From Polyporus tsugae (lineage: Eukaryota; Basidiomycota; Agaricomycetes; Polyporales; Polyporaceae), in NCBI GenBank assembly GCA_024305745.1, contig JAHRBS010000001.1, forward strand, positions 1,178,001-1,242,000: DNA of 64,000 bases, written 5' to 3'. Positions 21,620 to 34,353 of this stretch are shown piece after piece. The position numbers were made by a program, and so were the translations under genes. The notes beneath the pieces were generated by a model that worked only from the letters and a program-made list of their open reading frames with translations, had not been told where the DNA came from and searched no databases. Numbering within the stretch: the first letter of the stretch is position 1; each line of letters begins with the position of its first letter.

Positions 21620-24600
21620 CTAATTATATGCTGATAGAAGTCCGGATTTCTTCTTTTTCTGCACCCCAGCGCCGGCGCGGCGGTCCTGAGGTATGTGTGA
21701 TTTCTTCTTGCCACTGTCGGAATCTGAGGAGTCCGAGTCGTCGCTGGACTCGTCGTCATCGTCGTCGCTGGACTCGTCGTCATCGTCGTCGTCCTTTGCC
21801 TTGCCATAGGTGGCTGGCGAAAGCTTGTAGCCTGTCGGAGTCTGCGAGAATAGCGCCGGCGAGGGAATCTGCGTCGCGGAGAACAACGATTGGCTTGCGA
21901 GGTCGGTCAATGAGGGGTACAACGACTGTGAAGCCCAGGAACCACGCGGACGAGCAGGTGCCTTGAACGTCCTCTCAGCCTCCGCACCAGGATCGCTGTC
22001 GCCGTCGTCTGCGTCGGCATCTGCAAATGGGGTGCTTTCGGCATTGGGAAGCCCGAAGGGTGTCAGCGGGTGCTGACTGCTAGACGGGAAGAACAGCGGG
22101 TCCTTCTTGTTGCCTTTGGGCCTCGGAGTGACTGTAGGGAGGTTCTCCTGCTCCTCAGCGGGCTCCTGAGTAAAGGGGTCCTTAAGAGCTAGGCCCTCAA
22201 CAAGAGCATGATGACGTGGGGATGCCTCGGGACTACTGGGATGAAGCTCGTCGATCATGGATGTCTCGCCAACAGACCCTTCTTGCGTCCTCGACTCCGA
22301 TTGAGGTAGGACAACCCAGGAGACTTTCGCCACTCCAGGGGTCTCTTTGACGTTGGTGTTGGTGGATATCCTCTCCCCGTTCTCCCCACTAGGTTTCCGT
22401 TCATCAAATCTGGCCTCCTCCTCCAGTTCAACAGACTCCAAGGCCCGCTGCGACCTCGTTGAAGTTGGTTTGGTCGATCCCCCGCGCCCTCTCGCCGCTT
22501 TCCCGCGTTTCGCAGGGGCCTTCTCCTTCTGCTTCGCATGCTTCTCCGCTTGCTTTGCCTCTTTTTCCGCCTGCTTCTCCGCCGCCTTACGCTCGCGTTC
22601 CGCCTTCTTCTCCGCCTCTTTCGCCTTCTTCTCCGCTGCCTTCTCCGCTGCCTTCCGCTCGCGCTCTACCTTCTTCTCTGCATCCTTCTGCGCCTTCTCC
22701 GCCTCGCGTTGGGCCTTCTCTTCGGCTGTCAACCGGCCGCCGCGACGGCGCTGGGTGGGCGCAGGCGTGGGGGTGGCTTGAGGCTCGGGGAGGGAGGAAG
22801 ACGGGGCCATGGAGGAGGTGCGGCGGACAGTCGTGCGTGTCGTGCGGCGCGGACGCGCCTCCTCAGCCTCTTCGGCTCGTTCTGGCTGAGACTGAGATTG
22901 GGAAGATGCGGTTTCTTCTCGCGTCTTCGCCGGTTCCACTACCTCTGCTTTTCTGTCGACCCCGGCTTCGCGCTCAGCCTCTATTTGAACATTCGGCGCG
23001 GTCTCTAACTCCAAGGATGGTTCGAGCGCGCCGCCCGTGTGCGGATTGGCGAGGGTGATCTCCTCTTGTGATAACACCAAGTCGCCTAAAAACTGCTGAG
23101 ATAAGCGTGCGGTGGCTTGGTGGTTACGGGCCTGCGAAGGGCGGCCGTGCCGGTCCTTCATACGGCGCACCGTTCCGGGGGTACGGGGAGTAGCAGGCGG
23201 GGGAGTTCGCTCGCGCTCCTGCGTCATGTCGGGGTCCTCGATGGGATCTTCTTCGAGGACATCATGTTGCTCCTGGTCATGGTTGGAGCTGAAGGTGTCA
23301 ATGGGGTCGTCTGGGTCCTCGGTGTGCGGCTCGAACACCTCGACTTGCATGGTGTCTTGGTTGCCCTCAGCCACAGCTTCGCCCTCACCCCGGCCTTCGA
23401 AAGGAGTGGCCACTTTCTCAAGCTCGGCTTGAGCGGTTGTCCCGGAGAGATCCGCTGAGGCCTCCTCGGGGAAAGCGCCTAGTTCCGGATCGTCGTCGTT
23501 GGATGAGGCATGGACTTGAGGCAGGTCAACCTGAAGTTCAGGTTCAGACTTCTTCGGAGCCATGGAGACTTCAACAGAGACCTCCGCGCGGTCACCCCCG
23601 TCGGAATGATGCTCGGACTCGTCTACGTCCACGCCGCGCTTTGGCGCTTCCGGCTCTGCGGACACCTCGATGGAAACCTCAGGGTGCTCCTGCGAGTCAA
23701 GAGGATCAACCTCAGCACCAGGTTTGACACGGTGGTCATCACCTCGGTCTGCGGGAGAAGCGTCTGGGTCATCCGCCTCGGATTCACTCGACTGGTCGTC
23801 CGGTTGGGCGACGGGCTTTGGCTCCATTTCCTCATCCGACTCCGCCTCTGACTGCTCACTCGCCTTGTCCTCGGCTAGGTCCTCAACTTCTGATGAATCG
23901 CCGTCGTTCTCCGGGACTACCGGCGTCTCCCCTCCGGATTGTTCGACTGACCGCTCGATAGCAGAGATATCCTGCGCGAGGACGTCCGCTTCGACCTGCT
24001 GCGCATCCTACACCAAGACTGAGCACCACGCAAAAGTTTTCCGGAGCAAACGACGCACCTGCGTATCCATGCTGGCGTTCGGGTCCGGGCCCATTTCGGG
24101 CGGGGGTACAAGCGGTTCGTTCACATCCGCCCCGGCAGCGTCCAGCTCTTGTACTTGGTCGGGGTCCGGCTGGGGCTCCTCCTCGTCTGACGAGGACGCG
24201 GCGCGCGCAAACTTGCGCGACGTGCGGCGGAAGGCGCGATCGTTCTTCTCATCCTCATCCATGTCGACGTCTTCGTCCTTCTCCGCTTCATCGTCGGATT
24301 CCTCGCGACTAGAGGAGCTGGATTCGGAGGATGATGGGATCTGGGCGAGAATGCTAGCGCGGGGTTTTACTGGGCCGTAGAGGAGGGCTTCGAGGTCATC
24401 GGGCTCTGGTAGACGGAGCGATGAGGAAAGAGGTAGACATGATGAGGCTGGTGCTCGTTCGTCCTCGTCCTCGTCCTCGTCGCTGGAGCTCTCGTTGCTG
24501 CTCCCTTCATCTCTGCTTTGCACGGGGACTTCGGATATCTCCGAGCCTGCAGGTAGGCGAGGGGAAGAGAGCGAACGGTCATCAAGCCTCGACTGCGAAG

Positions 24601-27413
24601 AGGTTGATATCGACTGCAAGGGCACATCGGGAGAGGAAGGGGTCGCCCTCACCGGCACGCCGGGAGAGGAAGCGGTCGCTCGCACCTGCACGTCGAGAGC
24701 AGGAGCCGAAACGGGTGCGGTGACCTCGGCAGCCCGCTTCGCCCCCGCGCTTTTCCTGCGTCGTTGAGCTTCCTTGAGGAGCACTTCGAGCTCTTCAATT
24801 AGCTCTTCAGAGTGTCCGGATTTCTTGATCTCTGCGATGCGTTTGCGGATAGCGGCAGGGCCAGCCTCGACAATAGGACATTGCGAACGTGGGTGCAAGG
24901 ATGCCTTGTCGCATATAGGGCACGTTGGTGCACTTGACGGACGAAGAGCCTTCTTGCCCTTAACCTGCTTGGTCCTCGGGGCTGGCGCAGCAGGGGAAAC
25001 CGGTGCAGAGGAAGTAGGAGCAGGAGCCACGACCGAGACGGAAGCTTCCCTCTGTTCTTCTACCAAATCATTGGGACCCCAAGCTTGGCTCAGCTTCGAT
25101 TTGCCAGCCTTCCTCTTCTGAGTAGGGAGTGTGGGCTCGGCTGTGACCAGCGTAGGTTGCTGGGACGGGGGAACGGGGACAGGACCTGCGCTCGTCGATG
25201 ATCCACGAGCCAGGATGGCGTGAACTGCAGCCTGGACAGCAGACATGGAAATAGCAGAAGTAGTTTTAGCAGTTTCTGGGTAGTGTACGGGCATTAGTAA
25301 CGCGGGTGCTGCAAAATACACAAAGTAGTTCTGTCCCCACCTGAAGATGAAGCACCAGCAGGTAGACTCTTTTTGCGATCTAGTTTCGATTTCTTGGCCG
25401 ACGCAGAATTCGACCCATCTTGGGCGCCTGGAGCAGCACCGCCTCCGGTGGACAGGGCCTCTGAGAGAAGCCATGCCGAATGTTACAAACGAAGATATCC
25501 GTGGTTGAGGTTCCAGCACGTACCCGATGGATTATCAGCAGGAGGTGCTGCTCCTTCAGCGTCGACACGTGGGGCTGAGAGTGTTTTCCTACGTCTCGAC
25601 TTTTTCCCTGTAGCGTCCACGATGTCAATACCCACTATCAGGTCATTCAACGCCCCGTACCTTGTGGCTCTCCATCAGCTTCGACCTCAGCCGCCGCCAA
25701 GGGACCTGCAGTAGGCTCTGAGTGGGCAAACTTTGTGAGTAATTGTCAGGCAAAAGGGGGGTGATTACATACCACTTTTGTCTACATCCTCAACCGGTGC
25801 AACAGAAAGCTGTCCACTCTGGCGGCTCTTAGCCTTCGACTTCCTCTCCTTGCCACTCTTCGCGGGCGTGTCATCAATTGGAGCTACTGGTATAGGGACA
25901 TCGACTGGTGCCGTCTGGGGTTCGGTAGCAGCTTCGACACGTTTCTTTCGCTTGTCTTTCTTGAGAGCTGGCAGAACGTATCAGAGGAGTAACGCACGGC
26001 GATTGGCCACGAGTACGTACCAAGCTCAACTTGCGACGAGATCGGAGGAACTGCGAAGGGACGCTATTAGCGAACTCATAAGACGCGGGAAAGGGAAAAC
26101 ATGCCGGAAGTGTCATCGGTCCCCTGTGCCTCTTCAGTATCTCTCTGTCTACGCTTCATAGCTCGTTTTCCGTCTTCCTTGGACTGCACAACTTCATGTC
26201 TGGTCTCAGCGGCTTGACGTTGCTTCTCCTTCGCTTCCCTCTTCGCTTCCTTCGCCGCCTTCCTGGCAGCGACAGCATCCTCAGCATCAGCGGCTGGGGC
26301 GTAGACAACCTCAGAGGCAGCAGACATTGCATCATCAGCTTTACGCTTGCCCTTCTTGTCAGGTCTCGTGATAGGCTGCTTCTCAACAGATGTAGTTGAC
26401 GCTACGTCTTCTGAACGTTTCTCCTTCCTATGCTTCTTCTTTACAGGCGATGAAGGGGACGATGGTCGTGACTGTATAGAGGAGGACGCTAAGGCAGGGG
26501 CTGCCCGTCCAGGCACTGCAGAAGGAGATTCGGGTGTGTCTTGTCGCTTTCGTTTTGAATTTTTGGAGGGGCCAGGAGCCCCTGTTGGAGACAGGACCGT
26601 ATCATGCGACGCTGGGAGAAGTTAGTGTGAGAGAATGGTAAAGACGAAATATCACTAACGTTCATGTCCCTCAGGCCCCGAGTGAGGTGCAGTCGGAGGA
26701 TGGACCAAGGGAGAGGCGGCCAGATCACCTGGAGGAGATACGCCCTTACGCTTGCGCTTCTTCTTTGGGACCCCGTCAGCATCCAGGGTTGAGGCAGCAT
26801 CCGGTGTGTTAGATATTTGCTCCTTGCTCGACGTGACATCGTGTGTTGTAGGTTCATGTGAAACGGTAGAAATGGGAGCCATTGCTCGACGGTTCTTGTT
26901 ACGCTTTTTGGAAGTACTCTGCAGAATGTTAATCTCTCCATGCCAGTAATAATGAAGTATCAGTCATACAGGGTTCGTGGATGACTCTAGTGAGGTGGTC
27001 TGCCGAGTGAAGATGGGGGGACCATTTTGGCCAACGAACACAGATACGTCAAGGGTGGGTACATGTCGTGCAAGGTGACGGAAAGCTTCGAAGTCCTCAT
27101 CTGGAGGCAACACGGGATGAGGGACCGTCCGACCAAAGCACATGAGAAACTCACCGTCATCCAGCTCAATGACCTTCCCTTCATGAAGCCTCGCAAGTCT
27201 TATGAACGTGTCCTCCGAGATACCAAGCTTCTTCCGCACTAGATCCTTCGTCTCTTCTAGGGACTGGCCTGTAGATGATTTGAATACTGGGGACGCGATC
27301 TACGATGAGCGCATTGCTCACGCACCTTTGTACACCCGCGCAAAAGTCCTGTCCGGTGCATAGAACGTGACGACGGTTCCATCGTCGTCCCTCTTGCGCT
27401 TGTGGCCATCCAT
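21620..27413 (-). CDS. Very large disordered nuclear-type protein with a folded N-terminus and a CCHC-like knuckle
   Basis: I do not recognise the family. The start MDGHKRKRDDDGTVVTFYA is followed, after an intron, by YKGQSLEETKDLVRKKLG, RLARLHEGKVIEL and DGEFLMCFGRT. This 110-residue globular part has the look of a ubiquitin/PB1-like fold. The rest, in about 12 exons, is disordered: KKKRKRK and KKHRKEKR nuclear signals, a K/E/A-rich helix (near 26250), a zinc-knuckle-like CPIC-x5-H-x4-C near 24910 followed by an E/K coiled coil, acidic Ser runs, a long A/E/K charged helix (22500-22700), and a C-terminal LFSATQIPSPALFSQTPTG with D/S-rich and KKK runs. Total length is roughly 1600 residues. 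A nucleolar or chromatin scaffold is plausible; exon joins between 25250 and 26950 are approximate. Confidence 0.7.
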
Positions 27414-27568
27414 GTCGAGGAAACGCGTGGCACGGACGCACAAAGGTCCAAGGGGAAGGCTGTCGGCTCCGTCGCGTGCAGGATTTCAAGGAGAGAACCA
27501 GACGCCCATGGACTTCCGGCAGCAGCGCGCGCGTCAACAGAGACACACCACCTTGAACTTCCTCCATC
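27414..27568. promoter_or_regulatory. Compact divergent promoter (155 bp)
   Basis: The ATG codons of the large nuclear-type protein and the complex I subunit face away from each other across this gap, so both transcripts must use overlapping control sequences. Confidence 0.5.
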
Positions 27569-27939
27569 ATGGCTGGCCAACACAGTATGCAATCCTTGGA
27601 CATGATATTCTTCTGTTTATTAAGTGGACGTTTCCAACAACAGGCACCGGGTTTAACCCGCATCTTCCTGGCTTCAAGCACAGGTTCCTCGCCACGACGC
27701 TCGGCGCGACGATGTGGTTCTTCATCTTCTACCGTGCACGGTATGTTTTCTCTTCTCTTGTATGCCTTAGATTACGCTTATTGTCGTTTCAGCAAGGACG
27801 GTGCTAAGCTGCTGGTGCGTGTTTCCCTTAATGACTGCGGTCCGACCGCTGACAGGCTCTTCAGGGTCTCAAGCACCCTTGGGACGGCCATGAACATGAC
27901 CACCATGGACCCGAGGCGGGACATGCAGACCACCATTAG
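27569..27939 (+). CDS. NADH:ubiquinone oxidoreductase B2-type (NDUFB2-like) subunit
   Basis: Four exons (27569-27584, 27644-27740, 27793-27814, 27865-27939) give 69 aa. The sequence MAGQHSTGFNPHLPGFKHR leads into a single membrane helix, LATTLGATMWFFIFYRA, then RKDGAKLLGLKHPWDGH and a His-rich tail. The MWFxIxYRAxxDG...HPWxGH pattern matches plant and fungal NDUFB2-like proteins of the complex I membrane arm, with no cleaved presequence. The short length and three introns in a 371-bp gene explain why it shows up poorly in single frames. Confidence 0.85.
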
Positions 27940-28671
27940 TCGGATACTATGTCAGACTAAATGTAGACCTCATTTTCTTTCACTTGCAATTCGTATCCTC
28001 GCAGGCACCGAAATTGGGTTAGTTGGAGACTAGAGTCAATGCCGGCTGAATGGTACGTTTCGGTGCCCACCTTGGACCAACATTCCTGCTGGTGCTTCGG
28101 CCCTTTCCCCTTCCCATCGGAATGCCGAACTTCCCCCCATCCTTTCGTCCATTGTTCTGTAAACCGTCGACGACCCTATAGACCTGTCACCTCTCCATGA
28201 ATTATTGTCGGGAACAACGCATGCTCACCGCAGGTACTATGCAGCTTGCTTGCATCGCTGGCTAGCCATGCGTACCACTAGGCACCTTCAACAGCGCCTG
28301 TCTGTTTGGAGCCACCATAGAAACCAGCGCTCCTCCGTCGGAGCACGAAGACATGCTGGGAATATGAATATATATATAACGTCTATCCAGTATCAGAGGG
28401 TCTAGCATATGGGACAGTAGGCGATCCGTGCAAGTGTGATTGAGAATACGAGAGGGAACGGAGATGGCGATGCAGTAGCGATCCGTACAGCAGAGTATGG
28501 GGATGTCGAACAGTAGCACTAAGGAACAGCAAGATGAAATAGTGAGCATCTGTGGAACAAAACAAGATAGTCGTAGTGTAAGGAGCAACCAAATGGTAGA
28601 TGTGGACAACAAATAATGGATGTGCGTTCGGGCAGTGAACGTGGGACAGACGGCGACGATAGATGGGGTTA
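27940..28671. other. Convergent intergenic region
   Basis: AT-rich patches (TATATATATAA near 28370) and 3' UTR sequence of the two facing genes. No gene seen. Confidence 0.6.
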
Positions 28672-30623
28672 TCACAAGAACGTCGTCTGTCGGAGAATAG
28701 TAATAAGAATGGCATCCCGGACTGGAAGCAGAGTCAGCAAGATACGACGCCAGTCATTGATATTTGGGACGTACTGTCACATAGAACATCAGACATCAGC
28801 TTCGTGTCCTAGCGTGTCAATTCATAAGCGCAATTACAATCCCTTTGAGGCAAAGCGAATGCTCACAACCGCACAGGTGACGTGTATGTGAAGTGGTCGT
28901 TTCTTCGGCGAGTAAGACCGGTGAGCCGTTTTCATCAGTCCCCGCAGGTCTGGAAAGGGACGTAAATCCTATGGGTGACCAAGACGTGGATGACCGCGCT
29001 TACAATCTCCTACGTGCTCGACTTTGTTGGGGCGTCCGTGGTAAGAGGTGACGTAGTCCTCAAACATGATGCCAGCCTCCAACTTGGCACGTAACAGGTC
29101 GGCCTTGTTCAGTAACAGAATAAAGATGGCATCCGCCAGAAGCTTGTTCTTGCAGACCATACTCCAGAGATCAAGCGAGTCAGTCTGTATGGCAGCTCCG
29201 TCAGTCGATGCAGCGCACGATATCTCCTGATATACATACCAGGCGGTTCACCATTTCGTCCTCCTCCAACTGCTGGTCAAAGCTGCTAATTGAGCAGAGG
29301 AAGAGCACGGCGTTCACTGACACAGAGTCAAATCCAGAATATCCTGTGCCACGAGGCGAAACTCACCGTCCTCGAAGTAGGAAGCCCATGCAGCTATAAA
29401 TGAGGACATAAGTTCCGGGTTGCCTGCTGAGCGGACTGAACAACGCGCTCACTTCGTTGGCTCCGAGCACCACCGACGTCGTAAAACAGCCATTCCGTGC
29501 CCTTCTCCATCGCTGCTATACGAATAAGGAATCAACGCATCAGGGACGACTCCGATCGTGAGCCACCTACATGTCTCCATCGGCATCCGATATTCTTCCA
29601 CACCAATCGTGCGCAAGCGAGCACGGAGGATGTCTTCCGTCGTTGGGGTGTACTTGATATCCGCTACTCGTGCAGCGTTATTCAGGAAACTGTGCAATGG
29701 TTAACATGAGTAGGCATCCAGCTATGTGAATACAACTTACTATCGTGCATGGTCTCTGCTCCCGACATCTTGCTTGCCCCAAGCCTGGCTCTTCCACAAT
29801 GCGACGATGTCATCCTTGCACGCGTCTAGGATACGACGCGCATCCTCCACCTCATCCACTACTATGGATAATCTCGGCGCAAACTCGGGTGAGTTCTCTA
29901 GAGACTCGCGCCCCCTTACGAGCGACTTCCAGGCAGAACCTCCGCGAATGCATACCTCCGTCGTCCGCCCCGGGAACGATGGGAGCTTCTCCCCTATAGG
30001 CGAGGACACGCCGGAAGGGTCGCCAGAGAGGGCGCGGGTCAGAATACGCTCGACGTGCTTGAGGGGGGACAGGCGCATCTGAAGCACGCGGTTGTGTTTA
30101 TCGGGGTGGACTTTTCCCTGGGCGCCGGTGGAAGTGGACAAGCCTTCCAGAATGTAGTTGACGTAGCGCGCGAGGTTGAGGTGGATGACGGTGCGCCATG
30201 CTTCGGCTTCAGCATGGAATGCCGCAGGGCAGAATTTGAGTTGGAAGTTCTTGACCATGGTGGACTTGCCCGACTCGGACTGACCTATGTTAGGACGTAA
30301 AGTAAGACCGATTGAATTGGCTGCGCGGCAGGGTGACTGTGGAAGGACATGCATGGCGACATACCGAGAAGGAGGATTTTGGTTTGGGGCCGACGTTTGC
30401 GTAGCTGCTGTCGCTCTTGCTCCAACGCATGGTCAATTTCGTCGCTGTCGAGTCGTTAGATCCGACACGACGAGACGAGGCCAGTTGAGAGGGGAATGAG
30501 GACATACCTGATCCGCTTCGCCTCACGCTCGGCCTCTAATCGCGTTGTTTTGGCGTTCTCATTCTCGTTCGCGGGAGGCGGCGGCGGCCAGGCAGCATTG
30601 TTCGACATCGCCGAGCGAAACAT
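28672..30623 (-). CDS. Divergent heterotrimeric G-protein alpha subunit lacking the switch-II glutamine
   Basis: Eleven exons sum to 1383 nt, 460 aa, against about 355 in typical G-alphas. The N-terminus MFRSAMSNNAAW has no MGxxxS myristoylation motif but has a charged helix (RLEAEREAKRIS...LEQERQQLRKRR). The P-loop is LLLGQSESGKSTMVK. The helical domain carries a long disordered insertion (about residues 110-190). Switch I is DILRARLRTIGVEEYRM, with the Arg and Thr kept. Switch II reads FYDVGGARSQR, with Ala where the catalytic Gln of DVGGQ normally sits. The guanine-specificity motif is LLNKADLL, and TCAVDTK replaces TCATDT. The C-terminus ends RQTTFL without the usual Cys. It should bind GTP but hydrolyse it poorly (inference). 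Such expanded, deviant G-alphas are known in mushroom fungi. Confidence 0.9.
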
Positions 30624-33600
30624 CCAGTGGCAGGGAGGGGGAAACGGGTTGCGAAGTGCTCAGTACTGGTCTCGCGGACGGAGGGTTGAAGGATCCAGAA
30701 TTGGTCGTGAGCCGGAGAAGAAGTGTGGGCTATGAACAGAAGGCCGCGGAGAGGGACTTCGAAGGATGTGAAGGCGGAAACTGTGCGGGCATGGTCCGTC
30801 GACATATTCATATCGGCAGAATATGCTGTAACAGTATTGTGCTGACGTGTGGCGTCACAAGCGACGCAACGGTCCTTCCACGAAACGATCAGCCTCGTCG
30901 GCAGTCGGCCTGCAGTTGCCATTCGATTCCTGTTTGCCTTTCTTGGCCCCGGCTATGATGCGGCCCTGGAAACGCGATCGGATGCGGTCATTCCCCACCG
31001 ATTGTAAGTCCTTAGCGTGTTGGGCTGCATGCATGCTGCATGCAAATACTTGATCAGGCATCCAACTTCCTGTCAGACAGTTCGCAGGGATGCGTTTAAG
31101 TACTTGTGCTCCTCCGTCGACTGCACAGCCTTCTCTGGCTCCATGACAGAACGTACTTACCTCCTTCCGCTGGATCCTTCAGGTTGGGAAATACAAATAC
31201 ATCAGCGCGCCATCTAAATCACCAAATGACTTTGTGTATCATTCCGTCTCACCCGGTCTTGTGTTGGGGCCTTGGTTGCGCACACATGTACACTTAGCCC
31301 ACATGGGAGGGATGCAAGGAATCGACAACTGACCAGCGGAAGCACCGACGTCGCGAGGAAGCTCACTCGGCTATCGAAGTACTGGGGCCCTATCTCTGAG
31401 AGGCATTTTGGTGGCGTATCCCTTGATACGACGATGAGAGCCAAGAAAGCTTTGTGCAGGACCGTTCTGAGTACATACCAGAGCCATCCATAACAGGTTC
31501 CGATGTAAGTAAGGGCGGCGGGACTACTCTTGCTCGTGGCGTGCGTGTCTTGTCACACGCTGTCCACTCACGTTGTCCGCTCAGTGCTCACTGCGGTTGG
31601 GGGTCTGAGTCGGCTCAGGCTTACGTAGGCTACATGTACATATACTCAACGCGGCCGCGTGGTGGCTGTGCCGCCGCCTCATTGTCAAGATCTACCGATC
31701 CCGCAGCCATCAACGCAGTGTGACAATATATTTCATATCTCCTCAAAATTGGAGACTGCGAACATGAACCTCCAGTGCATACTTACGCTGCAACCACGAT
31801 GTTGAGCCAATGTTGAGCCCTGTTGAGCTCTATCACAGCAGCCATAACTGTTTGAATAATCAATGTTGTAGTGCTGCGCGCGGCCCCACGCGCATCGTAT
31901 AAATGACCCGCTGACACTGATCATTTCGCTTGTTTGTTTTCCATCGGAGCCGAGACTAACGTTAATATCTTCTTCTACTATAGAATTAGAAGTATCTGAT
32001 ATTGGACGCATACACTGATCAGCCTATCCCGCCAACGACAGTAAGTTAGGTCTGAATCGGAAGTGACTTGCCTCATGTCCGGGCGTATGAGAGACTCGGC
32101 GCGCACTCCCTATGCAAAGAATCTGGCCCCCTCCAAGCTGCGGGATCCAGGATAGGGTTCAGGGCATACTATACATCCTCGACACTTATAGCACATGTTA
32201 ACACCAACGGACTAGTAGTAGAAGAGACAGAAAGACACTTACTTAGATTCCTTTTGCCCGATTCGGAAATAACCGCAACTCTTTGCCGAACAGGCCCTTA
32301 GTAAACCAAGTTCAACCAACGAAGACGAGCAATGTGGACGACATGTACCACCCGGTTTGCTCGGGCACCCCGCTTGTATTGATGTATTTACAATTCTAGA
32401 CCATGCATACCTCAGAAGAATCCACCTTTGGGTCTTTCACGCTGTAGAAGCGAGCGAAAAGCTATCAATTGAGGGTTGTGGAGCGTCGATAGACTTTGAT
32501 CGCGGCGAGTCTTGCTTAATAAATCCAGCATCCTCCTGCCTGGCATCAATCAACAATGTGTACAAGTGGCGAGTGGAAAAAGTAGACTGACGGTGCATAT
32601 AAGCACGCCCTATGACAGTCGCACATAATGAGCCCCTACTTGTCACGTACTGATGTGAGAAGTCATGCGGGTCAACGGGATGCAGTTCTCCACATCGCTT
32701 TACGACACTCACCGCGAGCTCCAACATGGTGATCTTATTCTCTTATTTGAGACGCCACATCATTTATTAGTAGCTACGTCGCGAGGCAATGAGTAGTGAG
32801 GGCTGACTACGATAGAGGGGTTCTGGCGTGGGACGCTACTAGTAAGGAAAGATACCGCACGTCAAGACAACTTGGACAAGCGTCCTGAGTAATGCTCTGT
32901 GGAAGGTAGTCTCATACTAAGACTGTCCACGTGTCGGCGTTCCGGAGAGGGGTTTGCGTCGAACCTATGTCGAAGAAGCAGGATGAGCCGTCCATAAAGC
33001 ATGGGAAAGCAGGCATCGACTCCTAAACCACATGCATGTCAATGGCCTACCTTCTATGAGCCTTCCGGCAATCCCCAAAGGGGGAGACGTTCGCCAATCC
33101 CTCTAAGTTATGTCGCTGGGCAGGACGTCTTCTTCTTGGGGTTTACTGTTTGGTGGCATTCATCGTCAACATGATTTGTTGGAAGGCTGAAAATATAGCA
33201 CGTACATATACGACAAATTCTGACGATTCAAGCGCAGTCTGGCAACTTATCAACCCACCCGGAAGTTCCGAGGAGCTCGTGTATCAAGATACCGTGAATA
33301 ATACCCTGTTCTACCTTCGTCGTCCTACACGGAACAAGAACGATGCAGACGCAGTGAGAATAAGTTGGCGAGAAACCGGAGTTGGAAGGCGCCCAGATTC
33401 GTAGCCTTCGACTGATATGGAAAGAGGCTCGGCTCCTACCGGGCGCTGGGGTGCGGATTTCGGTCGACCTCCTGCTGCCGTCCCCCACAACACAGGCCGT
33501 CAAGACTATCGGTGAGTACATGCTGTCTCTATGTCGTTCACGCAGACTGTTTGGGTGTGGGAGGATGTTGCGGTGGAGATCTTGACGGACTGGAGGGGGT

Positions 33601-33702
33601 TTTGGGGTTGGATGTGGTCGCTCGAGTTTGGATGAACCTCTGTGAGTACAATTTTGACTGACTTCTTCCACCCATTTCCAGGTCATTTCGCCGTCGCCCA
33701 CC
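30624..33702. other. Gene-poor 3.1-kb stretch
   Basis: Only short frames without family features or spliceable partners are present. There is a small triple repeat of GTTGAGC at 31801-31828 and a TGCATGCATGCTGCATGCA patch near 31025. The last 200 bases hold the RPS18 leader, with a possible 5'-UTR intron (GTGAGT near 33640 to CCAG near 33681). Confidence 0.5.
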
Positions 33703-34353
33703 ATGTCTCTCGTCGTGCCTGAAGCCCACCAACAATTCCAGGTCAGTTTCCGCTTGTGTATATCTGCGATTTGGTGTATATTGATTCGAGGGATGTAGCA
33801 CATCTTGCGTCTCCTCAATACCAACGTCGATGGCAAGCGCAAGGTCATGTACGCTTTGACTGAGATTAAGGGTGTTGGTCGTCGCTACTCCAACCTCGTC
33901 TGCAAAAAGGCCGATGTCGACTTGAACAAGCGGTGCGTCTTCCTAGCTTCCCAGTCCTTCTGTTCCCGTTGGCTGATTGCGGCCATTCCCCGATTTCAGC
34001 GCCGGCGAGCTTAACTCGGATGAGCTCGAGCGTATCGTCACCATAATCCAAAACCCCACCCAGTTCAAGATCCCTCTGTGGTTCCTGAATAGGCAGCGGG
34101 ACATCGTTGACGGCAAGAACTCGCAGATCTTGTCCAACGGTGTTGACTCGAAGCTCCGTGATGACCTTGAGAGACTGAAGAAGATTCGTGCGCACCGTGG
34201 TCTCCGTCACTTCTGGGGTCTCCGTGTCAGGGGTCAGCACACCAAGACGACTGGTATGTTGCACCCCAGTCTGGTGTCGGATATATGCCAATGTTTATAT
34301 TTCACCCAGGTCGTCGGGGAAAGACCGTCGGTGTGTCGAAGAAGCGTGGCTAA
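33703..34353 (+). CDS. RPS18: 40S ribosomal protein S18 (uS13)
   Basis: Four exons (33703-33741, 33799-33932, 34000-34253, 34310-34353) give 156 aa, the usual length. Recognisable parts are [75 protein letters not shown] and the basic tail [13 protein letters not shown]. The protein lies in the head of the small subunit near the A and P sites. Introns interrupt the 5' part, as is common for fungal ribosomal protein genes. Confidence 0.98.

Noticed and set aside
21730..21795. CRISPR-like short direct repeats (GTCGCTGGACTCGTCGTC)
   Set aside because: This is a tandem codon repeat encoding Asp/Ser runs in a nuclear gene of a eukaryote.
22347..23058. Plus-strand frames rich in Phe/Ser/Ala and Pro/Leu
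   Set aside because: Reverse reading of the K/E/A repeat region of the large nuclear-type gene.
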